From the NCBI GenBank assembly GCA_002928965.1, contig PERU01000001.1, positions 186,001-250,000 on the forward strand: DNA of 64,000 bases, in the 5' to 3' direction. Origin of the DNA: Methylomonas sp. (lineage in GTDB: Bacteria; Pseudomonadota; Gammaproteobacteria; Methylococcales; Methylomonadaceae). This document shows, piece after piece, positions 1 to 9,085 of this stretch (the first letter of the stretch is position 1; every line of letters starts with the position of its first letter). Made by a program: the position numbers and the translations under genes. The notes under the pieces are model-generated. The model made no database searches. It was not told the DNA's origin and was given only the letters and a program-made list of their open reading frames with translations.

Positions 1-1
1 A

Positions 2-709
2 CCGTATGCGCAATGGCTCAGCCAACGGGGTATCAGCGCCCGCTATATCAAAATTCTGGACGATCAATACACCGGCCAAGCCTACATCACCACCGATGTA
101 GAGGACAACCAGATAACCGCCTTTCATCCCGGTGCCATGAACTTTTCGCATTTAAACGACGTGCCAGCCACACCGGAAATCACCATCGGGATTGTCTCGC
201 CTGATGGGAAGCAAGGTATGCAACAACATGCGCAACAATTTGTTGATCAAGGCATTCCGTTTATTTTCGATCCGGGTCAAGGCATGCCCATGTTCGATGG
301 TGATGAATTGCTGGCTTTTCTGGATTTGGCGAATTACGCCACTTTTAATGATTACGAGTCCGAATTAATGCAAGAGCGCACAGGGTTGAGCCTGGAGCAA
401 ATTGCCGGAAAGGTGGACGCCTTGATCATTACTTTGGGCAATAAAGGTTCAAAGATTTATACCCAGGGTAGCTGCATAGACATTCCACCCGCGACGCCAA
501 AACAGGTGCTGGATCCAACCGGTTGCGGCGATGCCTATAGAGCCGGTCTGTTGTTCGGTTTGATCAATGATTACGACTGGGATGTGACCGGTCGCATCGC
601 TTCATTGTTGGGTGCCATCAAAATCGAACACAACGGCACCCAAAACCATGTATTTACCATGGATGAGTTTAAGCAACGTTACCTGGATACTTTCGGCAGC
701 GTATTTTGA
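2..709 (+). CDS. PfkB-family carbohydrate/adenosine kinase, 3' part
   Basis: The reading frame is open from base 2 to the TGA at 707-709, so the start lies outside the window and about 235 C-terminal residues are present. The PfkB signature 2 is clear near the C-terminus (DPTGCGDAYRAG), containing the Asp of the GCGD anion hole that acts as catalytic base in ribokinase-like kinases. The segment AYITTD followed by DNQITAFHPGAM is typical of bacterial adenosine kinase-like members, which phosphorylate adenosine to AMP. The stop overlaps the TTG start of mazG, so the two genes are probably translationally coupled. The exact substrate (adenosine or a sugar) is inferred from family resemblance. 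Confidence 0.85.
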   Translation, partial: PYAQWLSQRGISARYIKILDDQYTGQAYITTDVEDNQITAFHPGAMNFSHLNDVPATPEITIGIVSPDGKQGMQQHAQQFVDQGIPFIFDPGQGMPMFDGDELLAFLDLANYATFNDYESELMQERTGLSLEQIAGKVDALIITLGNKGSKIYTQGSCIDIPPATPKQVLDPTGCGDAYRAGLLFGLINDYDWDVTGRIASLLGAIKIEHNGTQNHVFTMDEFKQRYLDTFGSVF

Positions 710-1527
710 GTTTGACTAACACCCAGGAACTGCTGGCCTTAATGGCCCGTTTGCGAGATCCGCAAACGGGTTGTGCGTGGGATCAAAAGCAGGATTTTTA
801 TAGCTTGATTCCTTATACCATCGAAGAAGCGTATGAGGTGGCTGATGCCATCGAGCGGCAGGATTTTGATGATTTGCGCGGCGAACTGGGCGATTTGTTA
901 TTGCAGGTGGTATTTCACTCCCGTATTGCCGAAGAGCGGGGTTTGTTTGATTTTGAACAAGTCGCCGCTGGCATTAGCCAAAAACTGATTACTCGTCACC
1001 CGCATGTATTTGCCGGCGTTACCTTTGATAGCGATGAGCAGCGCCAACAGGCCTGGGATGATGCCAAAGCGCAAGAGCGGCAACAAAAGCAGCCCGAAAA
1101 TAGCCCTGAAAGCGTATTGGCCGGTGTCGCCAAAACCTTGCCGGCTTTGGTAGCCTGCGAGAAAATTCAAAATCGTGCCGCCAGCCATGGCTTTGATTGG
1201 CCGGATACCGAACCGGTATTTGACAAAGTCATGGAAGAACTGCAAGAAGTCCATGAAGCTTGGCAGTCCGGCGATCAGCCCCACATCCAGGAAGAGATTG
1301 GCGATTTATTGCTGGTGGTGGTTAATCTTGCCAGACATTTGAAAGTCAATCCGGAAATTGCCTTAAAAGAAGCCAATAAAAAATTCACTCGCCGCTTCAA
1401 TTACATCGAACAGCAAGTTGATGCCTCGGGTCGGCAATTGCGGGATTGTGCATTAGACGAACTGGATGATCTTTGGAATGAAGCCAAACAGGTACAAAAA
1501 AACCATAACGCCGACCATGCTGAATAA
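706..1527 (+). CDS. mazG: Nucleoside triphosphate pyrophosphohydrolase MazG
   Basis: The protein has 273 residues, close to the E. coli length (263). It carries two tandem MazG all-alpha NTP-pyrophosphohydrolase domains. The first has the EEAYEVADAI and ELGDLLLQVVFHS helices with Mg-binding acidic residues, followed by RHPHVF. The second has EELQEVHEAW and EEIGDLLLVVVNLARH. MazG hydrolyses (d)NTPs to monophosphates and pyrophosphate, a house-cleaning role also linked to lowering ppGpp. The proposed start is TTG at 706 inside the stop of the upstream kinase gene; a second TTG at 712 is possible. Its end overlaps the start of the next gene by about 11 nt, suggesting one transcript. Confidence 0.93.
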   Translation: MSLTNTQELLALMARLRDPQTGCAWDQKQDFYSLIPYTIEEAYEVADAIERQDFDDLRGELGDLLLQVVFHSRIAEERGLFDFEQVAAGISQKLITRHPHVFAGVTFDSDEQRQQAWDDAKAQERQQKQPENSPESVLAGVAKTLPALVACEKIQNRAASHGFDWPDTEPVFDKVMEELQEVHEAWQSGDQPHIQEEIGDLLLVVVNLARHLKVNPEIALKEANKKFTRRFNYIEQQVDASGRQLRDCALDELDDLWNEAKQVQKNHNADHAE

Positions 1528-2023
1528 AAATTATGGGTATTTGATGGTTGGCCTGGGATTGGGGCTGTATGGGGCATTGGCAGATGCCGATGAACTCCTG
1601 GGGCATATTTCCGATGACACAGAGCCTAAAACCGCACTGTCTTCACCCGCAGATGAAAACGCAAATAGTGATAGAAAAATTATCTATCGTGTCATCTGTT
1701 CGCCAGCAGACGAACAATTACCGGATTGCGAAAAACCTTTTCATGATGTTGAGTCAGAAACCAAGCCGCAGCTTGCAGAGGAGGTCTCAGAACAGCCAAA
1801 AGATGCTGATCAGGCCGAATCGGCAACTGATGACAAACCGGAAAAGCCGGCGCAGACAGTCAAGCCTGCAGTGAAAGATTCACAAAAAACAAAGGCTGCC
1901 GGCAAAAAACAGCCTGACAGCAAAAAGTCCAAAGCAGCGGCAAAAAATCCCCCAAACAAAAAAGGCGTTAAAAAGACGCTGACTAAGCCCACCGTAAACA
2001 AAACGCCTGCCAAAAAGAAATAA
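1517..2023 (+). CDS. Exported protein with Lys/Ala/Pro-rich C-terminal tail
   Basis: I do not recognise a family. The ATG at 1517 is preferred over the upstream one at 1466 because it overlaps the mazG end by only 11 nt and gives an N-terminal signal-like segment (MLNKNYGYLMVGLGLGLYG, then ALADA). The predicted product has 168 residues. The middle has one short Cys-containing segment (VICSPADEQLPDCEK). From about residue 95 onward the protein is very rich in Lys, Ala, Pro and Asn, resembling the histone H1-like low-complexity tails of some proteobacterial proteins. In an exported protein such a tail could bind anionic surface polymers, but that is a guess. Confidence 0.6.
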   Translation: MLNKNYGYLMVGLGLGLYGALADADELLGHISDDTEPKTALSSPADENANSDRKIIYRVICSPADEQLPDCEKPFHDVESETKPQLAEEVSEQPKDADQAESATDDKPEKPAQTVKPAVKDSQKTKAAGKKQPDSKKSKAAAKNPPNKKGVKKTLTKPTVNKTPAKKK

Positions 2024-2042
2024 ATCAACAATTGTTTTGGCG

Positions 2043-2417
2043 TTAGCCGATAAAGCGCCGTATTAACTTGGATTTACTGAGCAAAATAACGGCCAAAGCT
2101 GCACCGATGCTGTCTGCCAGCCAATCCGCATGACTACTCTCGCGCCCAGGCACAAAGGATTGATGCCATTCATCGGTTATGCCGTAAAGACTGCAAAAAA
2201 CAAAACTGACTAAAGCCAAGGTCTTAGTAGACAAACCAAAATGCCGCAAGGCGCGCCAACTCAGAATCGCCATCACCCAATACGCGCCCGTGTGCAGAAA
2301 TTTATCCTGGAACTCGAAAGCTGTGGGCATCGGTAGTCTTTGTTGATCTGACAGCCAGAAAATCAGGCCGCAATAAGCCACTAAGGCCAAACCATCTAAA
2401 ATTTTAATCATAATCAA
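2043..2417 (-). CDS. VanZ-like family membrane protein
   Basis: This 124-residue protein has three to four predicted hydrophobic helices. It carries the VanZ-like hallmarks: FQDKFLHTGAYWVMA in the second helix region and YGITDEWHQSFVPGRESS before the last helix, with conserved Asp, Lys, His, Glu and Trp-His residues. The function of these small VanZ-like proteins is not established. The gene lies 31 nt downstream of the RegA-type regulator on the same strand and may be read through from it. It converges with the Lys-rich protein gene, with only about 20 nt between the stops. Confidence 0.8.
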   Translation of the reverse strand: MIMIKILDGLALVAYCGLIFWLSDQQRLPMPTAFEFQDKFLHTGAYWVMAILSWRALRHFGLSTKTLALVSFVFCSLYGITDEWHQSFVPGRESSHADWLADSIGAALAVILLSKSKLIRRFIG

Positions 2418-2448
2418 ACAGCCGTTAAAAGAAGCGGGTAGGGCGGGA

Positions 2449-3003
2449 TTATTCGCGAACCGGGCGTTTTTCCAGTTTTCGTTGCAGGGTACGGCGATGC
2501 ATATTCAATGCGCGTGCAGCAGCGGAAATATTGCCATCATGTTGCATCAAGACTTTTTGCAAATGCTCCCATTCCAAGCGTTTGACGGACAGCGGGTTAT
2601 CGTTGATGGCCACCGATGCATCGCCCTCATTTTTGTAGAGTGCGCTGACTATTTCGTCTGGACTGGCCGGCTTGGTCAGGTAATGAATTGCGCCGAGTTT
2701 AATGGCCTCTACTGCCGTGGCGATACTGGCGAAACCGGTCAGCATGACGATTTGGGTGTTGCTGTCCAGCGAAATCAGTTTTTTGACCATCTCCAATCCG
2801 GAATCGTATCCAATCCGTAAATCGATCACCGCATATTCCGGATCGGTTTGTTCGGCTAACTGAATCGCTGTGTTGACATCATTGGCTACCGTGACCTGGA
2901 AGTTGCGTTTTTCAAGCGCCGGTTTAAGCACCATGCAAAAGGTTTCATCATCATCCACCAGCAGTAAATTGGGCTTATCCGAAGAAATTTCTGTCATACT
3001 CAC
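2449..3003 (-). CDS. regA: Redox response regulator, RegA/PrrA/ActR type
   Basis: The protein has 184 residues: an N-terminal receiver domain and a C-terminal Fis-type helix-turn-helix with no sigma-54 AAA domain between them. The acidic pocket VDDDE is at residues 16-20, the phospho-acceptor is Asp61 and the conserved Lys is Lys111 (YLTKPAS). The C-terminal NMHRRTLQRKL is nearly identical to the RegA/PrrA/ActR DNA-recognition helix. Proteins of this class control respiratory and energy-metabolism genes according to redox state. The start overlaps the end of the histidine kinase gene by 29 nt, so the pair is co-translated. The symbol is by family; prrA and actR are used elsewhere. Confidence 0.92.
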   Translation of the reverse strand: MSMTEISSDKPNLLLVDDDETFCMVLKPALEKRNFQVTVANDVNTAIQLAEQTDPEYAVIDLRIGYDSGLEMVKKLISLDSNTQIVMLTGFASIATAVEAIKLGAIHYLTKPASPDEIVSALYKNEGDASVAINDNPLSVKRLEWEHLQKVLMQHDGNISAAARALNMHRRTLQRKLEKRPVRE

Positions 3004-4348
3004 TCTCCTTAGTTAATATCGGCAGGCTGATTTCCACACAGGCACCCCCCGCTGCAAGATTGTTAAAATAGATTGTACCGCCCAGGCGTTTGATGGTGGT
3101 ATAGGTCAGAAACAAACCCACCCCCATGCCTTGTTTATTGCTTTTTACCGGTTTTTGGCCGGCAAAATCAACCAGTTCCGGCGGCAGTCCGGGCCCAAAA
3201 TCGCGGATTTTCAAAACCAGGTTAACACTATCCCAGTTGGCATGAAATTCGATCCCGGCATTGCTATCAGTGGCTTCTGCAGCATTATTCAGAATATTGA
3301 TCAATGAATGCGTAAGAGTGCGCTCGGCTATGATTTGGGCATCCGCTTCCACATTGCCTGAAATAAACAGATTCAGCTTGGTACTGGGTTTATGGGTGCG
3401 CCATTGATTCAGCACTTGATCGATATAATCACTGACAGTCATCACCTTGCCCGATTCGGCACGCATTTCGCCTGCAGATGCTGACATGACGGACAGGGCT
3501 TGTTTGCAGCGATCCAGTTGCTGCTGGAGAATGACCAGCTTTTGATTGAGTTCAGGGAAGCGGTGTTCCGGAAAATCCTCGGCCAGATCATGGGCCAAAA
3601 TAGCGATGGTGCCTAGCGGCGTTCCCATATCGTGGGCAGCACTGGCGGCTAGCGTTCCCAGCGATACCACACGCTCGTCTCGCAAGGCACTTTCACGGGC
3701 GTCGGCAAGACTGCGTTCCCGCTCTTTAAGGGTTTTGGCCAGTGCGATGATAAAAAACGCCACCAAACCGGCACTGAACACAAAGCCAAACCACATGCCG
3801 AATACGTGCAGATTGAAATATCGCCGATCTTCCAGTAGCTGCAAGCGTAAACTCATTTCCGGCGTCAGGTTATGTAAGCTGTGATGTTCGGCATGCGGGG
3901 CCAGTGCGGGTAAAGGTACGTTATAGGCAATCAGAACGGTGTATACGCAAGACGTGATGATGACCATATTCCAGGCGTAAGACTGCGGCAACATGATGGC
4001 GGTGACAATCAATGGCAACAAAAACACCCAAATAATCGGATTGGAAGCGCCGCCGGTCAGATACAACAAATACGCCAACGCCAATACATCCATACAAATC
4101 TGCGAGAATATTTCATGCTCAGTCACCGGTTCAGGGGTGCGCAAACGGAGCCATGTATAGAGATTCAAAATCGAGATGGCAAAGATAGCCAGCCACAGCT
4201 GATTCATCGGTAGTTCTATGCCCAGACCATGCACCGCCACAAATACCGAAACCACCACCCCAAACAGCAGCAGATTTCTGAGTATGTAGAGCCAATTGAG
4301 GTTTTCGCGGATGGAAATTTCGGCTTTGGGCAGGATGTGGGAAAGCAT
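2975..4348 (-). CDS. regB: Redox sensor histidine kinase, RegB/PrrB/ActS type
   Basis: The protein has 457 residues with about six N-terminal membrane helices (residues 22-205), an H-box and an HATPase domain. Three RegB hallmarks are visible. The quinone-site-like loop GGASNP is at residues 99-104. The H-box AAHDMGTPLG has His239; most RegB proteins have HELGTPL. A Cys sits in QLDRCKQAL at residue 281, about 42 residues after the His, matching the redox-active cysteine position of RegB. The ATP-binding N box (NILNNAAEA) and G boxes (DFGPGLP, GMGVGLFL) are intact. It should phosphorylate the RegA-type partner, with membrane quinone and thiol redox as signals (known for the family). Confidence 0.92.
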   Translation of the reverse strand: MLSHILPKAEISIRENLNWLYILRNLLLFGVVVSVFVAVHGLGIELPMNQLWLAIFAISILNLYTWLRLRTPEPVTEHEIFSQICMDVLALAYLLYLTGGASNPIIWVFLLPLIVTAIMLPQSYAWNMVIITSCVYTVLIAYNVPLPALAPHAEHHSLHNLTPEMSLRLQLLEDRRYFNLHVFGMWFGFVFSAGLVAFFIIALAKTLKERERSLADARESALRDERVVSLGTLAASAAHDMGTPLGTIAILAHDLAEDFPEHRFPELNQKLVILQQQLDRCKQALSVMSASAGEMRAESGKVMTVSDYIDQVLNQWRTHKPSTKLNLFISGNVEADAQIIAERTLTHSLINILNNAAEATDSNAGIEFHANWDSVNLVLKIRDFGPGLPPELVDFAGQKPVKSNKQGMGVGLFLTYTTIKRLGGTIYFNNLAAGGACVEISLPILTKESEYDRNFFG

Positions 4349-4527
4349 GGTAAACCGGCGGCAAAAAAAGGTGGGTTATGTTAACTCTGTTTGGGTTTGG
4401 GTAATGAAATTTTGAAAGCGTCAAGCGGTTTGGCACGGCGAGAGCCGGTTTTTCCGCGTCCATCCTTCCATAGACTCAGGACGATCCAGAAAATCCTTTT
4501 CAGCCGAAACAGGGGAATTATGTACAC

Positions 4528-5724
4528 TCATATCCTGAGGTTAGACAAACAGCTCTGCGCCTGAATGGCGATTTCCAATTCTTCCTGGGTGTTTATCACC
4601 AACACTTTAACCTTTGAATCATCCGCATGAATAGCGCCACAGGGGCGGGCCGGCTGCTTATTTTGAATCTCATCGACACAAATGCCCAAGCCACTGAGGT
4701 TGTTGCAGGCCTGCTGTCTCAACCAGTGATCATTTTCGCCAATGCCACCGGTAAATACCAAGGCATCCACTTTGCCCAGTACAGCAAAGTAGGCACCGAT
4801 ATATTTCTTGATGCGGTAAGCATACATCTGCAAAGCCAGTTTGGCCCGGGCATCGCCCGCATCTGCCATGCTGTGGATGGTACGCATATCGTTTTCACCA
4901 CAGACGCCTTTACAACCGCTTTCTTTGTTCAACAAGGTTTCGATGGCGTCCAACGGCAGGCCGAGACTGCGACTCAGGTAAAAATGCAAAGCCGGATCGA
5001 TGTCGCCGCAACGGGTTCCCATCATCAAGCCTTCCAGAGGGGTCATGCCCATAGAGGTATCGATGCTCTGGCCCTTCTCGATAGCGGTGACACTGGCACC
5101 ATTGCCTAAATGCAAGCTGATCAGATTGAGTTGCTGCAGAGGTTTACCCAAAAACTCGGCGGCCTGTTTGGCTACATAACGATGTGAGGTGCCATGAAAG
5201 CCGTAACGGCGCACACCTTGATGTTGATAAAGCGATTCAGGCAGAGGATAACGATAGGCGTAATCGGGCAGGCTTTGGTGAAAAGCTGTGTCGAATACCG
5301 CTACCTGAGGTGTGTTGGCCATCAGTTGCATGGTGGCTTCTATGCCGAGCAAGTTGGCCGGATTATGCAAAGGCGCTAACGGCACCATCCCGGCAATCTG
5401 CCGGATCACTTCGGCATCTATACGGACTGGTTGCTGAAATAACTCACCACCATGTACCACACGGTGACCTATGCAACTTAAATCTGCATGGTTGATGAGA
5501 CCGCTGCTGGAGAGTGTCTCGAACAATACGTTTAAGGCATGTTGATGATCGGCTATGACTTGTTCAGAACGAGACACCTCCTGATTCAACAGTTGATAAC
5601 GATGTAAAGCCAGAGGCTCGCCAATTCGTTCAATAAGACCACTGAGCAGTGTGCTGTGATCTGCCATGGCAAATAAACTGTATTTGATGGAGGAACTACC
5701 GGCGTTCAGAACCAGAATTTTCAT
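4528..5724 (-). CDS. ackA: Acetate kinase
   Basis: The protein has 398 residues, the usual acetate kinase length. The N-terminal phosphate-binding signature LNAGSSSIKY is at residues 6-15. Further family signatures GHRVVHGGE, GFHGTSHRY and FTGGIGEND follow in order. The enzyme interconverts acetyl phosphate plus ADP with acetate plus ATP in the cytosol and pairs with phosphate acetyltransferase, encoded about 0.9 kb upstream on the same strand. Between the two lie a small exported-protein gene and about 420 bp of repeats, so ackA may have its own promoter. Such a pathway would support acetate overflow or fermentation. Confidence 0.96.
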   Translation of the reverse strand: MKILVLNAGSSSIKYSLFAMADHSTLLSGLIERIGEPLALHRYQLLNQEVSRSEQVIADHQHALNVLFETLSSSGLINHADLSCIGHRVVHGGELFQQPVRIDAEVIRQIAGMVPLAPLHNPANLLGIEATMQLMANTPQVAVFDTAFHQSLPDYAYRYPLPESLYQHQGVRRYGFHGTSHRYVAKQAAEFLGKPLQQLNLISLHLGNGASVTAIEKGQSIDTSMGMTPLEGLMMGTRCGDIDPALHFYLSRSLGLPLDAIETLLNKESGCKGVCGENDMRTIHSMADAGDARAKLALQMYAYRIKKYIGAYFAVLGKVDALVFTGGIGENDHWLRQQACNNLSGLGICVDEIQNKQPARPCGAIHADDSKVKVLVINTQEELEIAIQAQSCLSNLRI

Positions 5725-5823
5725 GCGCGTAGTGGGGTTGGCTAAGAGGAAAGTTTGGGTTTTGTCTGCCTAAGGAAGCGCTGAACACATCGATTTTGCT
5801 CATACTCTCTGGGGCACAAGTGG

Positions 5824-5931
5824 TTCGACAAGCTCTCGGCAACTGCTCCTGTGTTGCTCTAACTCTTCTGCATCCATGCGGTCGACCACGAACGGAATCA
5901 GACACTTACCGTTCGCCCTGAGCCTGTCGAA
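5824..5931. repeat. Inverted-repeat intergenic element (TTCGACAAGCTC family)
   Basis: The ends are inverted: TTCGACAAGCTC at 5824-5835 and GAGCCTGTCGAA at 5920-5931, with one mismatch. The inner part has GTTCGCCCTGAGCC. A related element with the same core (GTTCGCCCTGAG..GTCGAAG) lies at 32280-32380, so this is a dispersed intergenic family. No coding potential is apparent. Confidence 0.6.
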
Positions 5932-5978
5932 GGGGTTAATCAGCGCTTCCCTAATTCTACTTTGACATAGTCAAAACG

Positions 5979-6140
5979 GCCGTCATGCCCGTTGGGAAGC
6001 GGGCATCCAGCGCCATGGATGGTAAGCTTCAATCCATTCATGAGAGCTGGATTCGCTTCGCGGTCTTCGGCTCCGGCAATCCCTTGGTGTCCCAGAAGGT
6101 ATGCCGGAATGACGAGTATCTACGCCAATCGGACATAGTA
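5979..6140. repeat. Dispersed intergenic repeat, about 160 bp, copy 1
   Basis: The sequence GGGAAGCGG..CATCCAGCGCCA..GG, then GAGAGCTGGATTCGCTTCGC, GGTCTTCGGCTCCGG and GGAATGACGAGTA recurs with high similarity at 8925-9085. The short ends GCCGTCAT and ATGACGAG are roughly inverted. It lies between ackA and the small exported-protein gene, just downstream of that gene's stop. It resembles the CGTCATTCC-ended intergenic repeats common in proteobacteria. No reading frame or transposase is present. Confidence 0.7.
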
Positions 6141-6143
6141 GAA

Positions 6144-6668
6144 CTAATGGACCGGTAATTTTCGCGGTGGCGGTGGTGTATACCGATTTTCCAGCTGCGC
6201 ATCGATTTTGTCAGCCAGTGTTTCCACGGCTTTGATAACCAATTCTGAGTTGGGACCTTTGGATTCGGTGATGAAACTGGCTATCTGTTTTTGGTTATCC
6301 ACTTTAATTAGGTGTCCCATCAGATAGGCAAACAAAAAGCTGGGTTTATGCAAGCGGCCGACCAACACATAATCGGCGCCAAATTGTTTACCCAAGCCGG
6401 CTGCCGTGTCCGCATGATCGAATAAGTAACCGACACCGCTGTCGGCTGCATGTTGTGCGGCAAGTGGTATATCTATGATTGTGTAACCTGCCGAAGCCAG
6501 CTCCTTTTGAAGTAAGGGCTGAATGGACGCTGTGCGCTGAATTTCGGCAGGAATGCCGGGGGCCAGAGTTAAATCTTTCAGCTCAAAATCCAGAATGGCA
6601 ATCCGTGGCTCAGCGTTAAGCGTCGCGCTGATCAGGCAAAACAGTGCGCTTAGAAATAGTTTCATCAT
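6144..6668 (-). CDS. Small exported protein, DUF2380/DUF3280-like
   Basis: The protein has 174 residues with a clear signal peptide (MMKLFLSALFCLISATLNA) cleaved before EPRIAILDFELKDL. The IAILDFELxDLT start, the ADYVLVGRLHKPS segment and the AVETLADKIDAQL helix resemble a family of periplasmic proteins annotated DUF2380/DUF3280 in methylotrophs; I am not certain of the number. The C-terminus is Pro-rich (PPPPRKLP). The start overlaps the pta stop by 4 nt (ATGA), so it is probably translated with pta, although a link to acetate metabolism is not evident. Confidence 0.75.
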   Translation of the reverse strand: MMKLFLSALFCLISATLNAEPRIAILDFELKDLTLAPGIPAEIQRTASIQPLLQKELASAGYTIIDIPLAAQHAADSGVGYLFDHADTAAGLGKQFGADYVLVGRLHKPSFLFAYLMGHLIKVDNQKQIASFITESKGPNSELVIKAVETLADKIDAQLENRYTPPPPRKLPVH

Positions 6669-8794
6669 AGTTCCCCGGTTTCTTGGGCCTGAATGGCGGT
6701 AATAACGATGGTACTGACAATATCAGGCACAGTGCAACCCCGACTCAAGTCGTTCACAGGTTTATTCAGGCCTTGCAGGATCGGACCGACGGCTATGGCG
6801 CCGGAAGAGCGCTGTACGGCTTTGTAAGTATTGTTGCCGGTGTTGAGGTCTGGAAAAATAAACACACTGGCCTGACCACCAACTTCACTGCCTGGCAGCT
6901 TGGTTTTGGCGACACCAAAATCAACGGCGGCGTCATATTGCATGGGGCCTTCCAGTTTTAAATCCGGGCGCAAGGCTTGGGCGATTTTTACCGCATCCCG
7001 AACCTTGTCTACGGACTCGCCTTTACCTGAATTGCCTGTCGAATAGGACAGCATGGCCACACGAGGTTCGATATTGAACATTTTGGCAGTGTCTGCCGCG
7101 CTAATGGCAATGGCTGCCAATTCTTCAGCGTTGGGATTTGGATTGACCGCGCAATCTCCGTATACCAACACCCTGTCTTCGAGGCACATAAAAAAGATGC
7201 TGGAGACAATGGCCGTGCCCGGTTTGGTTTTGATGATTTCGAATGCAGGACGGATGGTGTGCTGGGTGGAATGTACCGCGCCGGATACCATGCCATCTGC
7301 AAAGCCAAGGTGAATCATCATGGTCCCAAAATAACTGACATCCGCCATCAAATCGAAAGCGGTGGCGTAGATGATGTTTTTATGTTTTCGCGCTTCGAAA
7401 TAGGCCTGAGCAAACAGCGGACGCAGTTCCGATGTCATCGGGTCAATCACATCAACTTCCGGCAGCTTGAGCGCCAGTGTCTGTATTTTTTGGCGGATCT
7501 CCGCTTCATTACCCAACAAGGTAATCTTTACCACATCACGCAATAACAATATTTCCGCTGCACGCAGAATCCGTTCTTCGGTGCCTTCAGGCAGCACAAT
7601 GTGTTGTTTTTTGGCCTTGGCACGCTGTAGTTGATCGTATTCAAACATCAGCGGCGTCATTTTATGGGTGACTTGGCTGAGCATGCGCTGCCGCAATTCC
7701 GGTATATCGATATTGCTTTCCAACAAGCCCAGGGCTTTGGCGATTTTTCTATCATCTTGCGAATGCAGGCGAGCTGGCACCTGACTAACCCGCATGGCGG
7801 TAGTAAAGGTGTCCGAATCCACCCCGAGCACCGCAAAAGGCAGATCGCCCAATCCTTCGATCAAGGCCTTGACTTGTGGGCCGGGTTCCTGATGACCGGT
7901 TAACAACAAGCCGGAAATTTGCGGGTAGTTGGTTGAATGGTAGGTCAGCAAACTGGCCAGAATGATGTCTGAACGATCGCCCGGCGTGATGATCAAGTCA
8001 CCGGCTTGTACATAATTGAGAAAGTCCGGTACCAACATGGCTGCTACCTTGTAATGATAGACTTCGCGGCCAAGTTTAGTGTTGTCCGAGGTAAACATTT
8101 TGGCGTCCAGCGCATGAGCGATGTTGCCGATGGTGGGCTTGTCCAGAGACTGCTCGGCAGGTACCACGTAAATCGGAAAACTGCCGGGATTGCCCAAGGT
8201 GGAACGCAGTGTTTCTATGTGTTTGAAATTAACACCATTAATCACCACGGCCAGCACATCGTTATCGTGTTCGTTTAATTCGTATTTTAAGCTGGCAAGG
8301 TTGTTTAATGTTTGTAGATTGTCCATATCGCCGGCCGGCATGACCGGCAACATCAAACAATCCAGATTATTGGCAACCTGGGCGTTAAAATCAAATTCAA
8401 ACATCGAGTCGCCATGTCGGTAATCCGAACCTATGCACAATACGTAATCGCACTGGCTTTTTAAGGCGCGATACTTAGCCAGAATGATTTTATGCAATTC
8501 ATCGGATTGCTCGTTAGCCAATAATTCACGGGCTTCATGACTTTGGCAACCGTAAAGAGATTCGTAGGGCAAATCCAGTTGGTAGCGATAAAGAATAAAC
8601 TGGATCAGTTCGTCTTTTTTATCGCCCGATTGAATGATTGGGCGGAAAAAGCCGATTTTGCCGGCATTGCCCATCAACAGCTCCATAATGGCCAGCATGA
8701 TGATGGACTTACCGCTGTTGCGATTGGTACCTGTGATATAGATGTTTTTCGCTAGTAACGATTGTTCTTCGGTTTCAGGTACGGAAGTATTCAT
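6665..8794 (-). CDS. pta: Phosphate acetyltransferase, long form
   Basis: The 709-residue protein matches the long (E. coli-like) Pta. It has an N-terminal BioD-like P-loop domain (ITGTNRNSGKS near residues 20-30), a central DRTGG-type domain with SDIILASLLTYH, and a C-terminal PTA_PTB catalytic domain starting at about residue 390 (QHIVLPEGTEERIL). Catalytic-domain hallmarks include SGAVHSTQHTIRP, ARVAMLSYSTGNSGKG-like text and QDLSRGCTVPDIV-like text near the end. It converts acetyl-CoA plus phosphate to acetyl phosphate. The start is ATG at 8794. It is the first gene of a minus-strand cluster continuing to the exported protein and then ackA. Confidence 0.96.
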   Translation of the reverse strand: MNTSVPETEEQSLLAKNIYITGTNRNSGKSIIMLAIMELLMGNAGKIGFFRPIIQSGDKKDELIQFILYRYQLDLPYESLYGCQSHEARELLANEQSDELHKIILAKYRALKSQCDYVLCIGSDYRHGDSMFEFDFNAQVANNLDCLMLPVMPAGDMDNLQTLNNLASLKYELNEHDNDVLAVVINGVNFKHIETLRSTLGNPGSFPIYVVPAEQSLDKPTIGNIAHALDAKMFTSDNTKLGREVYHYKVAAMLVPDFLNYVQAGDLIITPGDRSDIILASLLTYHSTNYPQISGLLLTGHQEPGPQVKALIEGLGDLPFAVLGVDSDTFTTAMRVSQVPARLHSQDDRKIAKALGLLESNIDIPELRQRMLSQVTHKMTPLMFEYDQLQRAKAKKQHIVLPEGTEERILRAAEILLLRDVVKITLLGNEAEIRQKIQTLALKLPEVDVIDPMTSELRPLFAQAYFEARKHKNIIYATAFDLMADVSYFGTMMIHLGFADGMVSGAVHSTQHTIRPAFEIIKTKPGTAIVSSIFFMCLEDRVLVYGDCAVNPNPNAEELAAIAISAADTAKMFNIEPRVAMLSYSTGNSGKGESVDKVRDAVKIAQALRPDLKLEGPMQYDAAVDFGVAKTKLPGSEVGGQASVFIFPDLNTGNNTYKAVQRSSGAIAVGPILQGLNKPVNDLSRGCTVPDIVSTIVITAIQAQETGEL

Positions 8795-8924
8795 GTCGCT
8801 ATTTTAGACAGTGGTGGCTGAATCGATTTTACTGTAAATTCGGCACCATGAGCGCTTTTAAGGAAGGAAAATATTCATACATTTAAAGCTGATTGGTTGC
8901 TTCTACTTTGTTATGTTTAAAAAC

Positions 8925-9085
8925 TGCCATCATACTCGCCGGGAAGCGGCGCATCCAGCGCCAGGGGTAGTAAGATTCAATCCATCCATGAGATCTGGAT
9001 TCGCTTCGCGGTCTTCGGCTCCGGGCAATCTAATTGTGCCCCAGAGGGTATGTCAGAATGACGAGTACCTGCGCGAATCTGACAA
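8925..9085. repeat. Dispersed intergenic repeat, about 160 bp, copy 2
   Basis: This is the second copy of the element at 5979-6140, in the same orientation. It shares GGGAAGCGG, GCATCCAGCGCCA, GGATTCGCTTCGCGG, TCTTCGGCTCCGG and GAATGACGAGTA. It sits in the divergent space (8795-9210) between pta and the FHA gene, which otherwise holds only A/T-rich promoter-like DNA. No reading frame is seen. Confidence 0.7.

Noticed and set aside
4131-4463. 110-codon minus-strand frame overlapping the regB start
   Set aside because: It overlaps regB in another frame; its composition (many Pro, His, Arg) is typical of a shadow frame.
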